The position numbers and the translations under genes are program-made. From NCBI GenBank assembly GCA_949296645.1, contig CASFPH010000007.1, positions 1 through 64,000 on the forward strand: a stretch of DNA of 64,000 nucleotides. Reading direction: 5' to 3'. Under the pieces are notes generated by a model, which saw only the letters and a program-made list of their open reading frames with translations, made no database searches and was not told the origin of the DNA. This DNA comes from an uncultured Bacteroidales bacterium. GTDB lineage: Bacteria; Bacteroidota; Bacteroidia; Bacteroidales; UBA932. Every line of letters begins with the position of its first letter. Within the stretch, counting starts at the first letter, position 1. Of the stretch, positions 38,596 through 48,006 are shown piece by piece.

Positions 38596-39786
38596 CTATT
38601 TTGCATACATCGGATGTGCGGATATGGATGTTATGCCGCTGCCGTTGTCCTGGCAGCCGATAAACCTTCGCACCCTGACAAGGTTCGGCGTGTTGACGTA
38701 ATAATCGGAATCGCCCTCCATGAGTGAGTTTGTCCTTACGTATGTCGAAGCATGGATGAATCTGTTATCACCGATATACATTCCAACATGCGATATCCTG
38801 TCTTTCTGGCCTGCCGTTCCCTTTTTCCCGAAGAAAAGAAGGTCCCCTGGACGGAGATCGAACAAACCTTTGGTTATGTCGATGTCTTTGCCGCATTCAG
38901 CCTGCTGTGAAGCGTCTCTCGGTATGATTGCACCGTTGAGGTAGAATACGGTCTTTATGAACCCGCTGCAATCCATTTCCTTTACCGATGTCCCTCCCCA
39001 TACATATGGGATACCGCTGAACTGTCTTGCTGCAAAAATCAGGTTTTCGGCTGTAAGTCTTCTGGTTGCCAGCCATTTGTCCATGTCTTCCGCGTCGGAC
39101 TTGCTTACGTATGCCGTTCTGCCGTCGGGAAGCATTACCTTGTAATATAACGGAAGTTCCCCTTTTTTGCATACTATGTTGCCTGCAATTCCTTCCGAAA
39201 TCACTTCGGAGTTTTCGTTGGCATGTTTCCTGAAAATTGCTGCTCTTGAAGTTATGATTGTCTTTTCCGATTCCTTCCATGCCTTGAATCCCTCTTCCGT
39301 GGTTTCCGCGATACTTCCAGATGTGACCCATGCTATATATCCTTCCGGAGTCACGGCCCTTGTCCATCCGTTTTTCTTTTCCAGAAGCCTGAGAGGAGTT
39401 CCCATTATGGTCTGTGTCGCAGATTCCGACTCGTGCTCCGGAGAGTAGCGGAAACTGGCTGCGGAAAGAGCTGTGATTCCGAACAGCGTGTCTCCGAGCG
39501 ATTTATCCGGAAGAATCGTAATATTGTCGTTGAATATGATGCCTTCCCTTCCGAGTCTGGATACGAGAGTGTCCCTTGCTTCAGGTTCGGTGGTTACTCC
39601 AAGAAGTCGCAGGGATGATATTCCCGCACTTGCGTTTATTTCGAATACTTTTTCCCTTCTGTCCGGGGCGAATTCCGAGCGGACTTCATCAATAATCTGG
39701 TCGGTTTTTACAAAGTTGCTTTTTTCATTGTTCCCGCATCCTGCAGCAAGTGCGGATGCAAGTATAAGGAGAAGTGCCTTTTTCAT
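38596..39786 (-). CDS. NlpC/P60 cell-wall peptidase lipoprotein with SH3 domains
   Basis: Cleaves gamma-D-glutamyl bonds in murein peptides. I use the ATG at 39786, which opens a lipoprotein signal with Cys17 in ALAAGC; the longer frame lacks one. Bacterial SH3-like segments span about 90-250. The catalytic domain has Cys in MDCSGF, His in RISHVGMYIG and the third polar residue in RFIHAS. It resembles Bacteroides peptidases that release L-Ala-D-Glu. It pairs with the epimerase downstream. Confidence 0.9.
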   Translation of the reverse strand: MKKALLLILASALAAGCGNNEKSNFVKTDQIIDEVRSEFAPDRREKVFEINASAGISSLRLLGVTTEPEARDTLVSRLGREGIIFNDNITILPDKSLGDTLFGITALSAASFRYSPEHESESATQTIMGTPLRLLEKKNGWTRAVTPEGYIAWVTSGSIAETTEEGFKAWKESEKTIITSRAAIFRKHANENSEVISEGIAGNIVCKKGELPLYYKVMLPDGRTAYVSKSDAEDMDKWLATRRLTAENLIFAARQFSGIPYVWGGTSVKEMDCSGFIKTVFYLNGAIIPRDASQQAECGKDIDITKGLFDLRPGDLLFFGKKGTAGQKDRISHVGMYIGDNRFIHASTYVRTNSLMEGDSDYYVNTPNLVRVRRFIGCQDNGSGITSISAHPMYAK

Positions 39787-39822
39787 GAGTGATGGAATTT
39801 TGTAGTAGTTCATTAGGTACGA

Positions 39823-39830
39823 CAAATATA
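39823..39830 (-). promoter_or_regulatory. -7 promoter element (TATATTTG) for the NlpC/P60 gene
   Basis: Minus-strand TATATTTG lies 36 bases ahead of the chosen start at 39786, and so supports that start. It is interleaved with the divergent promoter at 39837. Confidence 0.55.
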
Positions 39831-39836
39831 TTAAAT

Positions 39837-39844
39837 TATCTTTG
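39837..39844 (+). promoter_or_regulatory. -7 promoter element (TATCTTTG) for the YhcH-like gene
   Basis: TATCTTTG lies 19 bases ahead of the ATG at 39864. It sits only six bases from the divergent -7 box, so the two promoters probably compete. Confidence 0.55.
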
Positions 39845-39863
39845 CAGTTAAAATTTTGAACTT

Positions 39864-40310
39864 ATGATAATTGATTCTTTGAAGGGATTTGAAAAGTACA
39901 AGCGTCTCCACGAGAGGTTCGAGGCCGTTTTCTCATATTTGAGAAAAACCGATTTCAGTAAAATGGCTCCGGGAGAATATGAAATAGACGGCAGGAACAT
40001 CTATTGCAAGATAGAGGATGCCGAGGCCAGGGGATTTGACGATATAAAGCTTGAAATGCATGATGTCTATATAGATATACATATACTCATAGAAGGAAAT
40101 GAAACCATAGGGTTCAGGGACAGGAGCAGATGTGTGGGAGAATATCAGAACTATGATGAAATCAATGATATAGCATTTGCCAGGGAGGAACCTGAAGTTT
40201 ATGTCAATCTCGGTCCTGACAATCTTGTGATCTGTTTCCCTAGTGACACCCATGCTCCCATGCTTGGAGAGGGCCGCATAAGGAAAGCGGTGATAAAAGT
40301 CAAGGCCTGA
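39864..40310 (+). CDS. YhcH/YjgK/YiaL family protein
   Basis: A 148-residue cupin-like protein of the DUF386 family, proposed to act on sialic acid or other sugar intermediates in some bacteria. Family features include DDIKLEMHDVYIDIHILIEG and the C-terminal CFPSDTHAPMLGEGRIRKAVIKV. It starts an operon with the radical SAM gene, whose GTG start lies two bases past this stop. Specific substrate unknown. Confidence 0.85.
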   Translation: MIIDSLKGFEKYKRLHERFEAVFSYLRKTDFSKMAPGEYEIDGRNIYCKIEDAEARGFDDIKLEMHDVYIDIHILIEGNETIGFRDRSRCVGEYQNYDEINDIAFAREEPEVYVNLGPDNLVICFPSDTHAPMLGEGRIRKAVIKVKA

Positions 40311-40312
40311 AA

Positions 40313-41239
40313 GTGGAAAAGAGATATAATTCTTTCGTCGGATATTTCAAGTCCGTGTATGGGGAGCGTCTTCAGAAAGTTGTCGTGGATGCGGGTTTTA
40401 CATGTCCGAACAGGGACGGCTCCAAAGGTTACGGAGGGTGCACATACTGCAACAATGAAGCATTCCATCCGTCCTACAGTACTCCTGACAAAAGCATCGC
40501 CAGACAGATAGAGGAAGGAATCGAATTTCACAGGAACAGATACAGGAATGCCGCCTCGTATCTTGCCTATTTCCAACCTTATTCCAATACCTATGCACCT
40601 CTGGAAAAACTTAAGGAACTTTATGGAGAAGCTCTGGCATGCGAGGGTGTGAGGGGAATTGTTATCGGAACCAGACCGGACTGTATGGACGAACGTACGC
40701 TCGACTATCTTGCAGAACTTTCCGAAAAACATGTGGTGATAGTTGAGTACGGTATGGAATCCTGTTATGACCGTACTCTCAAGAGAATAAACCGGTGTCA
40801 TCTATTCAGGGATTCGATGGATATCGCGGAAAAGACAGCTTCCAGAGGAATAAAGCAGGGAGCGCATTTTATTCTTGGACTTCCCGGAGAGACAAAGGAG
40901 GATATGCTGGCATCAGCGGCCATGATAAACGGACTGCCTTTGACTTCCGTCAAGTTTCATCAGCTGCAGATAGTGAAAGGTACCAGAATGGAGGCTGAAT
41001 TCAAGGAAAAGCCGGGTGATTTCGTGCAGTTTGCCCTGGATGAATATGTGGATTTTTTCGTCGATATGCTTGAACGTCTTAGGCCCGACCTGTATATCGA
41101 GCGTTTTGCCGGGGAAATGCCTCCGAGGTTCGTGTCTTCCACTCCGTGGGGAAAAATCAGGAATGTCGAGCTTCTCAGAATGCTTGACCGTCGTCTGGAA
41201 GAGAGAAATACGTTCCAGGGAGCGGCTTTGTTGCCCTGA
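40313..41239 (+). CDS. YhcC-type radical SAM protein (TIGR01212 family)
   Basis: A 308-residue radical SAM enzyme of unknown reaction. The cluster-binding cysteines Cys31, Cys43 and Cys46 (C-x11-C-x2-C) are in the spacing of the YhcC family. The downstream IVEYGMESCYDRTLKRINRCH is also characteristic. The start codon is GTG. The final 65 bases overlap the convergent mnmD gene. Confidence 0.9.
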   Translation: MEKRYNSFVGYFKSVYGERLQKVVVDAGFTCPNRDGSKGYGGCTYCNNEAFHPSYSTPDKSIARQIEEGIEFHRNRYRNAASYLAYFQPYSNTYAPLEKLKELYGEALACEGVRGIVIGTRPDCMDERTLDYLAELSEKHVVIVEYGMESCYDRTLKRINRCHLFRDSMDIAEKTASRGIKQGAHFILGLPGETKEDMLASAAMINGLPLTSVKFHQLQIVKGTRMEAEFKEKPGDFVQFALDEYVDFFVDMLERLRPDLYIERFAGEMPPRFVSSTPWGKIRNVELLRMLDRRLEERNTFQGAALLP

Positions 41240-41951
41240 CCATATGATGTTTTCCTGCGAAGCCGGGTAGCCTTCTGACTTCGAATCCTGCTTCCCTCAA
41301 CGCTGATTTTACAGTCCCCTTGGATGAATATGTGGTAAGGATGCCTCCCGGTAACATTTTTCCGAACAGTGTACGGAAAATACCGGTACTCCACAATTCC
41401 GGTTGGGATCCAGGTGAAAAGGCGTCATAATACACTGCGGAAATTCCGTTTCCCGTAGTTTTTTCAAGGTAGCCGGTGTCCGAAAGGTCTGCCTTTATTT
41501 TTTTGAGGTGGAACCGTTCCGATATCCTGACTTCCCTTTCCCATTCCGCTTCATGTATTTTACGGAACAGCCTTTCGCCTTCTGACGTGTCGTATGACAG
41601 GTATCTTGAAGTTATGTATCCGCATGTATGAAAATCTAGATTTTCCCATATTTCCCTTTCGAGGGGATACAATTCTAAAGAAGTGTACAGTATTTTCCTC
41701 CCGCGCAGAAGACCGTATTCGCTTTCGAGAAGAGTTAGGAATGCATTGAGGCCGCTTCCGAATCCGGCCTCCAGGATGCATATTTCCTTTTGTCCTGCGT
41801 CTGAATGCGATACGTATTCGAGCAGTCCGGATGTAATGTATACGTAAAGGGATTCTTCGACCGATCCTGAAGATGAATGGTATGTTTCTCCGAATTCACC
41901 GGATTTTATCGTGGGCGTCCCGTCGGAACATCTGATGATGACTCTATTCAT
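41175..41951 (-). CDS. mnmD: tRNA 5-methylaminomethyl-2-thiouridine methyltransferase (MnmD-like)
   Basis: SAM-dependent last methylation in mnm5s2U synthesis at the tRNA wobble position. The 258-residue protein has the entry motif TYHSSSGSVEESLYVYI, SAM motif ILEAGFGSGLNAFL, and the C-terminal TYSSKGTVKSALREAGFEVRRLPGFAGKHHM. It is the stand-alone MnmD form, without the MnmC oxidase domain. The tail after MVRATK runs 65 bases into the convergent radical SAM gene. Confidence 0.88.
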   Translation of the reverse strand: MNRVIIRCSDGTPTIKSGEFGETYHSSSGSVEESLYVYITSGLLEYVSHSDAGQKEICILEAGFGSGLNAFLTLLESEYGLLRGRKILYTSLELYPLEREIWENLDFHTCGYITSRYLSYDTSEGERLFRKIHEAEWEREVRISERFHLKKIKADLSDTGYLEKTTGNGISAVYYDAFSPGSQPELWSTGIFRTLFGKMLPGGILTTYSSKGTVKSALREAGFEVRRLPGFAGKHHMVRATKPLPGTYFSLPDDGQAF

Positions 41952-41990
41952 TTTAAATAAAATATGTGGGGCTAATTTATAAATAATTCC

Positions 41991-41998
41991 TATCTTTG
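41991..41998 (+). promoter_or_regulatory. -7 promoter element (TATCTTTG) for guaB
   Basis: TATCTTTG lies 20 bases ahead of the guaB ATG. No clear -33 box. Confidence 0.6.
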
Positions 41999-42018
41999 TA
42001 AATTAAAAACTAAATAAT

Positions 42019-43491
42019 ATGACCAACTCATTGTTCGACAGAATTATTATGGAAGGAGTCACATTCGATGACGTGCTGCTAATACCGGCACGTTCGGAAG
42101 TGCTTCCGAGAGAGGTTGATGTTACAACCAGGTTCTCAAGGGATATCGTTCTTCATACACCTATAGTTTCAGCGGCCATGGATACCGTGACGGAGGCGAA
42201 GCTGGCTATCGCGATTGCAAGGGAGGGAGGTATAGGTGTCATTCACAAGAATATGCCTATTGAGATACAGATGGAGCATGTGAGAAGAGTTAAAAGGGCT
42301 GAAAACGGGATGATATATGACCCTATAACCATTACCGGTGACAAGACAGTTGCAGATGCATTGAATTTGATGCGGGACAACAAGATCGGAGGCATACCCG
42401 TTGTGGATGAAAACAGGCATCTTGTAGGTATTGTTACGAACAGGGATCTGAGGTTTCAGGACAATGTCAAGAAGAGGATAGCCGATGTGATGACGAAGGA
42501 AAACCTTGTAACAACCAAGAGTGGTACGGATCTTTCCGAAGCAGCCGCCCTTCTTCAGAAGTACAGGATAGAAAAGCTGCCGGTGATAGATAATGACGGC
42601 AGACTCGAAGGTCTGATAACCTACAAGGACATAACTCAGATAAAGGACAATCCTAAAGCCAGCAAGGATTCCAAGGGCCGGCTTCTTGCGGCTGCGGCAG
42701 TAGGTGTCGGTGCCGATACCATAGAAAAGGTGGAAAAACTCCTTTCCGTAGGAACGGACGCTGTGGTTGTGGATACCGCACACGGACATTCCGTTTATGT
42801 CCTGAAAGTAATAAAGGCTGTAAAGGAAGCATTTCCTCATCTTCAGGTCGTGGCGGGAAATGTGGCTACGGCAGAGGCTGCGCTGGCGTTGGTTGAGTGC
42901 GGCGTTGACGGAGTGAAGGTTGGTATAGGTCCGGGTTCAATATGTACGACCAGAGTCGTGGCTGGAGTTGGAGTTCCTCAGCTTACCGCAATAATGCTGG
43001 CTGCTGAAGCTCTTAAGGGAACAGGAGTTCCTGTCATTGCCGACGGTGGCATACGCTATTCAGGAGATATCGTGAAGGCGCTTGCGGCTGGAGCAGGATC
43101 CATAATGGCCGGTTCACTGTTTGCCGGTGTCGAAGAGTCTCCGGGAGAAACGATCATACTCAACGGAAGGAAGTTCAAGTCCTACAGAGGTATGGGTTCT
43201 CTTGAAGCAATGCAGAAAGGTTCCAAGGACAGGTATTTCCAGGATATGGAAGAAGATATAAAGAAACTTGTTCCGGAAGGAATTGTCGCTCAAGTTCCTT
43301 ATAAGGGTACATTGTCTGAAGTTATCTATCAGCTTGTCGGAGGACTTAAGGCCGGTATGGGATATTGCGGGGCGCACAATCTTGAGGAACTAAAGAATGC
43401 CAGGTTTGTAAGGGTTACTTCTGCAGGAGTCATAGAAAACCATCCTCATGATGTGACCATAACCAGAGAGGCTCCTAACTACAGCCGTTGA
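42019..43491 (+). CDS. guaB: Inosine-5'-monophosphate dehydrogenase
   Basis: Oxidises IMP to XMP, the committed step of GMP synthesis. The protein is 490 residues. Tandem CBS domains occupy about residues 95-210. The catalytic loop [11 protein letters not shown] carries the active-site cysteine, and the flap GMGSLEAM precedes the C-terminal part. It leads a run of five genes with gaps of about 5-10 bases or small overlaps (guaB, two SurA-like proteins, OstA-like protein). Its link to envelope genes is positional only. Confidence 0.97.
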   Translation: MTNSLFDRIIMEGVTFDDVLLIPARSEVLPREVDVTTRFSRDIVLHTPIVSAAMDTVTEAKLAIAIAREGGIGVIHKNMPIEIQMEHVRRVKRAENGMIYDPITITGDKTVADALNLMRDNKIGGIPVVDENRHLVGIVTNRDLRFQDNVKKRIADVMTKENLVTTKSGTDLSEAAALLQKYRIEKLPVIDNDGRLEGLITYKDITQIKDNPKASKDSKGRLLAAAAVGVGADTIEKVEKLLSVGTDAVVVDTAHGHSVYVLKVIKAVKEAFPHLQVVAGNVATAEAALALVECGVDGVKVGIGPGSICTTRVVAGVGVPQLTAIMLAAEALKGTGVPVIADGGIRYSGDIVKALAAGAGSIMAGSLFAGVEESPGETIILNGRKFKSYRGMGSLEAMQKGSKDRYFQDMEEDIKKLVPEGIVAQVPYKGTLSEVIYQLVGGLKAGMGYCGAHNLEELKNARFVRVTSAGVIENHPHDVTITREAPNYSR

Positions 43492-43497
43492 TAAAAG

Positions 43498-44352
43498 ATG
43501 GTACGGTTTCCGCTGATAGCATCAATTTTTCTTTTTGTCGCATGTGATTCCGCCATATTCACAGGTGACGATGTTCTTGCGGAAGTCGGAAAATACAGAT
43601 TGTACAGATCGGATCTGTCCGGTCTGTTCGAAGGGCGTATGACTTATGAGGACAGCATTGCTGTTCTCAAGTCGTATGTTGACACATGGGTATCCCAGAA
43701 ATCAAAGCTGCTTGAGGCGGAACGCAGTCTCGGAAAGGATGGTACTGATGTCGGAAAGGAACTTGATGATTACAGGACATCCCTTCTTGTTTACAGATGG
43801 GAAAATGAATATATGGACAGACGGCTTGATACGACTGTATCCGAGAATGAATCCAGGGCGTTCTACAATTCCAACCTTGAACTTTTCAGAGGTACGGAAT
43901 CTGTAGTTGCCGCCCGATGCATCATGATAGATTCGAAATCTCCGTATCTGAAGCGTCTTCAGATAATATATGATTCCGAAGACGTGAATGACAATGATGA
44001 AATCAAGGACATATGCTATAAATCCGCATACAGATATTCGGATTTTGACATGCGTGTCGTGGGATTGAGCAAAGTAGCATCATTTTTGAGAATATCATCT
44101 TCCGAGGCCGAGAGTATTTTTTCGGGGCGCAGATCGTATATTACGAGAGACAGTATATATACTTATCTCGTTCATTTGTTTGAAAGAATACCGGCAGGCG
44201 AAATCCTGCCATACGAGTATGTGGAGAAGGATATCAGGGACAGGGTGCTTGCCAGCCGAAAGAGGACTCTTCTCGGGGAGATGGAGAATGAGGCATTGAA
44301 GAAAGCTTACAGAAATAATGAAATAAAAGTTTACATAGATGAGAACGATTAG
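43498..44352 (+). CDS. SurA-like lipoprotein without a rotamase domain
   Basis: A 284-residue lipoprotein (lipobox FLFVAC, Cys16). The N-terminal part, with KYRLYRSDL followed by a helical region, resembles the N-domain of SurA and PpiD chaperones. No parvulin signature is present. It starts six bases after guaB and overlaps the next foldase gene by 14 bases. A chaperone role in the periplasm is inferred from that context. Confidence 0.75.
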   Translation: MVRFPLIASIFLFVACDSAIFTGDDVLAEVGKYRLYRSDLSGLFEGRMTYEDSIAVLKSYVDTWVSQKSKLLEAERSLGKDGTDVGKELDDYRTSLLVYRWENEYMDRRLDTTVSENESRAFYNSNLELFRGTESVVAARCIMIDSKSPYLKRLQIIYDSEDVNDNDEIKDICYKSAYRYSDFDMRVVGLSKVASFLRISSSEAESIFSGRRSYITRDSIYTYLVHLFERIPAGEILPYEYVEKDIRDRVLASRKRTLLGEMENEALKKAYRNNEIKVYIDEND

Positions 44353-45697
44353 AAAATTTCCGGTACTGATGCTGTTCATGATGTCGGTTGTCATGCCCTT
44401 GAATGCACAGAAATACAACAACGGACTGGTGGACAAGACTGTTGCGCTTATAGGCAATGAGGCGATTCTTTTGTCGCAGATAGAGTCAGAAATGCAGATG
44501 TCCCAGTTCCAGGGGATATCACTGGACAGATGCCAGCTTTTGGAAAACATGCTGGTGCAGAAACTGTTTTTGACACAGGCCAGACTTGACAGTCTTCCGG
44601 TAAGCTACGATATGATCGAACAGGAACTCAACAACAGGCTTACCAATGCCATGGCCAGTATAGGCGGGGAAAAGGCAACTGAAGAATATTTCAATAAGCC
44701 TATCTACAAACTCAAGGAAGAGTGGAGGACCTCCATCGAAGAAAGTCAGCTTACCCAGGATATGCAGCGTAAGATAGCACAGAAGGTTACCGCCCTTACT
44801 CCGGAGGATGTCCGCAGATTTTACAAAAGGACTTCAAAAGACAGTCTTCCGATAATTTCCACCCAGTACAAACTGAGGCAGATCGCTTTGTATCCTTCAA
44901 AGGACGAGGCCGTCAAGGCTGTGAAGGAGACTTTGCTCAGCTTCAGAAGCAGGATTCTCAACGGGGAGAAATTCAGTACTCTTGCGACACTTTATTCAGA
45001 GGATCCAGGCAGTGCGATCCGCGGAGGGGAACTGAGAATGTCTCCGAAACAGAACTACTGGCCTGCGTTTTCTGATGCAGCCATGTCGCTCAAGCCGGGA
45101 CAGGTTTCCCAGATTGTCGAAACACCGGACGGGTTCCATCTGATACAGATGATTGAAAAGGAAGGGGACATGTTCAATGCAAGGCATATTCTGGTGAAAC
45201 CTAAATATTCCGAAGCGGACAGAGTCAAGGCTTTCAAAACTCTTGACAGTTTGAAGACTGCAATAACTGCCGACAGCATATCCTTTGAAATGGCGGCACG
45301 AATTTATTCCCAGGATCCTTCTACGAGAGTGAACGGAGGCCTTATGGCAGACAAGAATACCGGAGCCGCCCTGTTTGAAAAGGACCAGTTGAAACCGGAA
45401 GACTACAAGGCGATAGAAAATCTAAAGCCGGGAGAAATATCGGAACCGTTCGAGTCGAGGGATGATGAAGGAAATGTGGGGAACACCGTATACAAGATAA
45501 TACAGGTGGAAAAGATTATACCTTCACATCCTGCTACGATAGAAAACGACTACAATGTCCTTCTTGATGTGGCCACCCAGAGGGCATCTATGGATGCAAT
45601 AGAAAAATTCATAAAAGAAAAGATAAATTCGACTTATATCAAAATAGATCCTCTTTTCCAGAAATGCAATTTCCAGAGGGAAGGATGGGTGAAATAA
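44339..45697 (+). CDS. SurA-family peptidyl-prolyl isomerase with two parvulin domains
   Basis: A 452-residue periplasmic foldase for outer-membrane proteins. The signal peptide ends near MPLNAQ. The N-terminal chaperone domain starts KTVALIGNEAILLSQIE. Two rotamase-like domains follow at about 175-275 (GGELRMSP, TPDGFHLIQM) and 278-390 (ARHILVKPKYSEADR, GGLMADKNTG). The end of the upstream gene overlaps its start. Together with the OstA-like gene this looks like an outer-membrane assembly operon. Confidence 0.88.
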   Translation: MRTIRKFPVLMLFMMSVVMPLNAQKYNNGLVDKTVALIGNEAILLSQIESEMQMSQFQGISLDRCQLLENMLVQKLFLTQARLDSLPVSYDMIEQELNNRLTNAMASIGGEKATEEYFNKPIYKLKEEWRTSIEESQLTQDMQRKIAQKVTALTPEDVRRFYKRTSKDSLPIISTQYKLRQIALYPSKDEAVKAVKETLLSFRSRILNGEKFSTLATLYSEDPGSAIRGGELRMSPKQNYWPAFSDAAMSLKPGQVSQIVETPDGFHLIQMIEKEGDMFNARHILVKPKYSEADRVKAFKTLDSLKTAITADSISFEMAARIYSQDPSTRVNGGLMADKNTGAALFEKDQLKPEDYKAIENLKPGEISEPFESRDDEGNVGNTVYKIIQVEKIIPSHPATIENDYNVLLDVATQRASMDAIEKFIKEKINSTYIKIDPLFQKCNFQREGWVK

Positions 45698-45706
45698 ACT
45701 ACCCTG

Positions 45707-47959
45707 ATGAAGGCGGTAAAGATTTTTCTGTTGTCATTGTGCATCATTCTGTTGTGTGGTCCGTTCTTTCATGAAACAAGGGCTTATGCATGGCAGACAG
45801 GTGATTCTGCAAAGGACAGTCTCGTAAGACTTGTAAGGGCTGTAAGCGCCAGACTTGTCGAAAAGGACGGAATGTCTTTCAGAAAAGTAGAAGGGCCTGC
45901 GGTATTTTTGCACAACAATACCTATCTGTATTGCGACAGCGCATATTGGAATGTCAACGATAATTTTATAGATGCTGTCGGAAATGTAAGGATAGAGCAA
46001 AAAGAAACGAAGCTTCTGAGCGACAGACTGCATTATGTGGCGGACAGGAATGTGGCGGAATTCAGGGGGCGTATAGTTGAACTGGTCGACAAGGATAACA
46101 ACAGGCTGAGAACACGCAACCTGGATTATCATACTAAAGACAGCATAGCCCTGTTCTTCGGAGGCGGGGCTATGGTTGACAAGGACGGAAATGTGATAGA
46201 AAGCCTTAAAGGTGAATACAGATCGAAGGAAAAGCTTTTCATTTTTTCCGACATGGTGGAGATGTATTCCGATTCCCTGCTTGTAAGTTCGGATGAAATA
46301 AGATACAGTGCAGATAAGGATATTGCATATTTCGGTACGTCCACGAGAATGTGGAATGAGGACAATCTGCTGTTTGCCGAAACAGGGTTTTACGACAGGA
46401 ACAGTGAGACGGTTTCGTTTTCGGATGCGGCACATATACTTACTCCCGATCAGGAAATATTCAGCGACAGTCTTGTATATTACAGACCTGACAAGGCTGC
46501 CGAACTTTTCGGCAATGTACAGATAGAGGATGAAAGTCAGTCTACATTGCTGTTCGGCGACTATGCTTATTACAGGGACGAGCCTTTTGAAGCATATCTT
46601 ACGGACAAGCCTTCTTTTGCCCTTTACGGCTATGACAAGGGAATGCCGGATACGCTTTTCTTTTCTTCAGATACCCTTAAAGTCTACAAACGTCTGTTTA
46701 AGGATATTGAAGAAAGTGAAATATCAATGGCAAAGGAAAGGTTGCGCCTTAATGCACTCGATCCGGTTGCGGAATTCAGAAACAAGGGACGCAAGGAGAC
46801 CCGGCAGACAGGCAGGCCTCCTGTGAAGCCGATGCAGCCAACCGGTTCGCCGGCGAATACGGATGCTGTGGCTTCGTCTGATTCTACAGCTGCAGGCGGT
46901 GTGGTGCAGGCGGATACGCTTTCTGCTGCATATGATGCCGTAAGTGATACTCTGCAGGTATCATTTCTCAACGCCTATCATGATGTCCGCTTTTTCAAGA
47001 ACGATATGCAGGGGAAGGCGGATTCCCTTATCTATACTACATTGGATTCTATTACAAGACTCTATGGCTCTCCGGTAATGTGGAGTGATGTCAAAAACCA
47101 GTTCACTTCCGACAGCATGCAGATTGTTACTGAGGGTCAGATGATAAAGAGGGCGAATCTCATAAGTTCCGCATTTATAGTTTCACATGAGGATTCATGT
47201 TTCTATAATCAGATAAAGAGTACGGAGATGACGGCGTTTTTCAAGGATAACGATCTGGTAAGATTCGATGCCCTGGGCGGAGTGTCGGCGTTGTTTTTTC
47301 TGAAGGAGGAAAATGAGATAAGTACAATGAACAAGAAGGAGTCCAAGATGCTTTCGGTAACCTTCAGGGACAGGGAGGTACAGCGACTTCATTATATGGA
47401 AGACATAAAGAATGATGCTTCTTCTGTCGTCGGTCTTGTTGAAAACGATTTCAGGCTGAGGGATTTCAGATGGTTGCCGGAAGAAAGGCCTGCTTCGAGA
47501 TATGATGTGTGTACAAGAGGTGTAAGACCGTCAATGCGGATGGAAGCTAAAGGATTTGCTATCCCGTCGTACAGGGAGACTGATTTCTATTTTGACGGTT
47601 ATATGTCTCCTCTGCTTGCGGAGGTAAGGTCTGGCATGGTCAGCAGGGATTCGCTGCGTCGTGCAGAAAGTGTCAGAAAAGGTGATGATACTGGACGGAA
47701 AGATGAAAACAGAAGGCTTGAGGCGCAGGAACAGAAAGATGCCTATGCGAGGGAAGATGTCAGGAGAACTATAGTGAATGACAGCAGAAAATCGTATTTT
47801 TCTCTTTATATAGGCGAAAAAATGTCCAAGGGAATGGGAATGGAAGAGGTATCAAGAATGAAACAGGCGATAAAATACTCCCAGGACAAAATCAGCAACG
47901 ACCAGAGAAGGAAGGAAAAATACAATAAGGAAAGGAAGAAGGATAAAATACGTTTTTGA
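45707..47959 (+). CDS. OstA-like protein (LptA/LptD N-terminal-like, LPS export)
   Basis: A 750-residue exported protein. The signal peptide covers about 1-28. Residues about 50-330 contain repeated beta strands with the OstA pattern (VRIEQKETKLLSDRLHYVADRNVAEFRGRI), as in LptA and the LptD N-terminus. It lacks a large C-terminal barrel, so it is likely the periplasmic bridge for lipopolysaccharide in this lineage. The C-terminal 100 residues are Lys/Arg/Glu-rich and low in hydrophobic residues. Assignment to the OstA family is firm. Which Lpt role it plays is inferred. Confidence 0.82.
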   Translation: MKAVKIFLLSLCIILLCGPFFHETRAYAWQTGDSAKDSLVRLVRAVSARLVEKDGMSFRKVEGPAVFLHNNTYLYCDSAYWNVNDNFIDAVGNVRIEQKETKLLSDRLHYVADRNVAEFRGRIVELVDKDNNRLRTRNLDYHTKDSIALFFGGGAMVDKDGNVIESLKGEYRSKEKLFIFSDMVEMYSDSLLVSSDEIRYSADKDIAYFGTSTRMWNEDNLLFAETGFYDRNSETVSFSDAAHILTPDQEIFSDSLVYYRPDKAAELFGNVQIEDESQSTLLFGDYAYYRDEPFEAYLTDKPSFALYGYDKGMPDTLFFSSDTLKVYKRLFKDIEESEISMAKERLRLNALDPVAEFRNKGRKETRQTGRPPVKPMQPTGSPANTDAVASSDSTAAGGVVQADTLSAAYDAVSDTLQVSFLNAYHDVRFFKNDMQGKADSLIYTTLDSITRLYGSPVMWSDVKNQFTSDSMQIVTEGQMIKRANLISSAFIVSHEDSCFYNQIKSTEMTAFFKDNDLVRFDALGGVSALFFLKEENEISTMNKKESKMLSVTFRDREVQRLHYMEDIKNDASSVVGLVENDFRLRDFRWLPEERPASRYDVCTRGVRPSMRMEAKGFAIPSYRETDFYFDGYMSPLLAEVRSGMVSRDSLRRAESVRKGDDTGRKDENRRLEAQEQKDAYAREDVRRTIVNDSRKSYFSLYIGEKMSKGMGMEEVSRMKQAIKYSQDKISNDQRRKEKYNKERKKDKIRF

Positions 47960-47985
47960 TTTGATTGACAATTTTGTTATCTTTG
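47955..47985 (+). promoter_or_regulatory. Complete sigma-ABfr-type promoter for the MBL hydrolase gene
   Basis: TTTG at 47955-47958, a 19-base spacer, and TATCTTTG at 47978-47985, exactly the Bacteroidota consensus. It overlaps the stop of the OstA-like gene. It places the transcript start downstream of the first in-frame ATG at 47965, so translation must begin at 48007. Confidence 0.75.
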
Positions 47986-48006
47986 GAAAAATCAAAACGT
48001 TTCATT

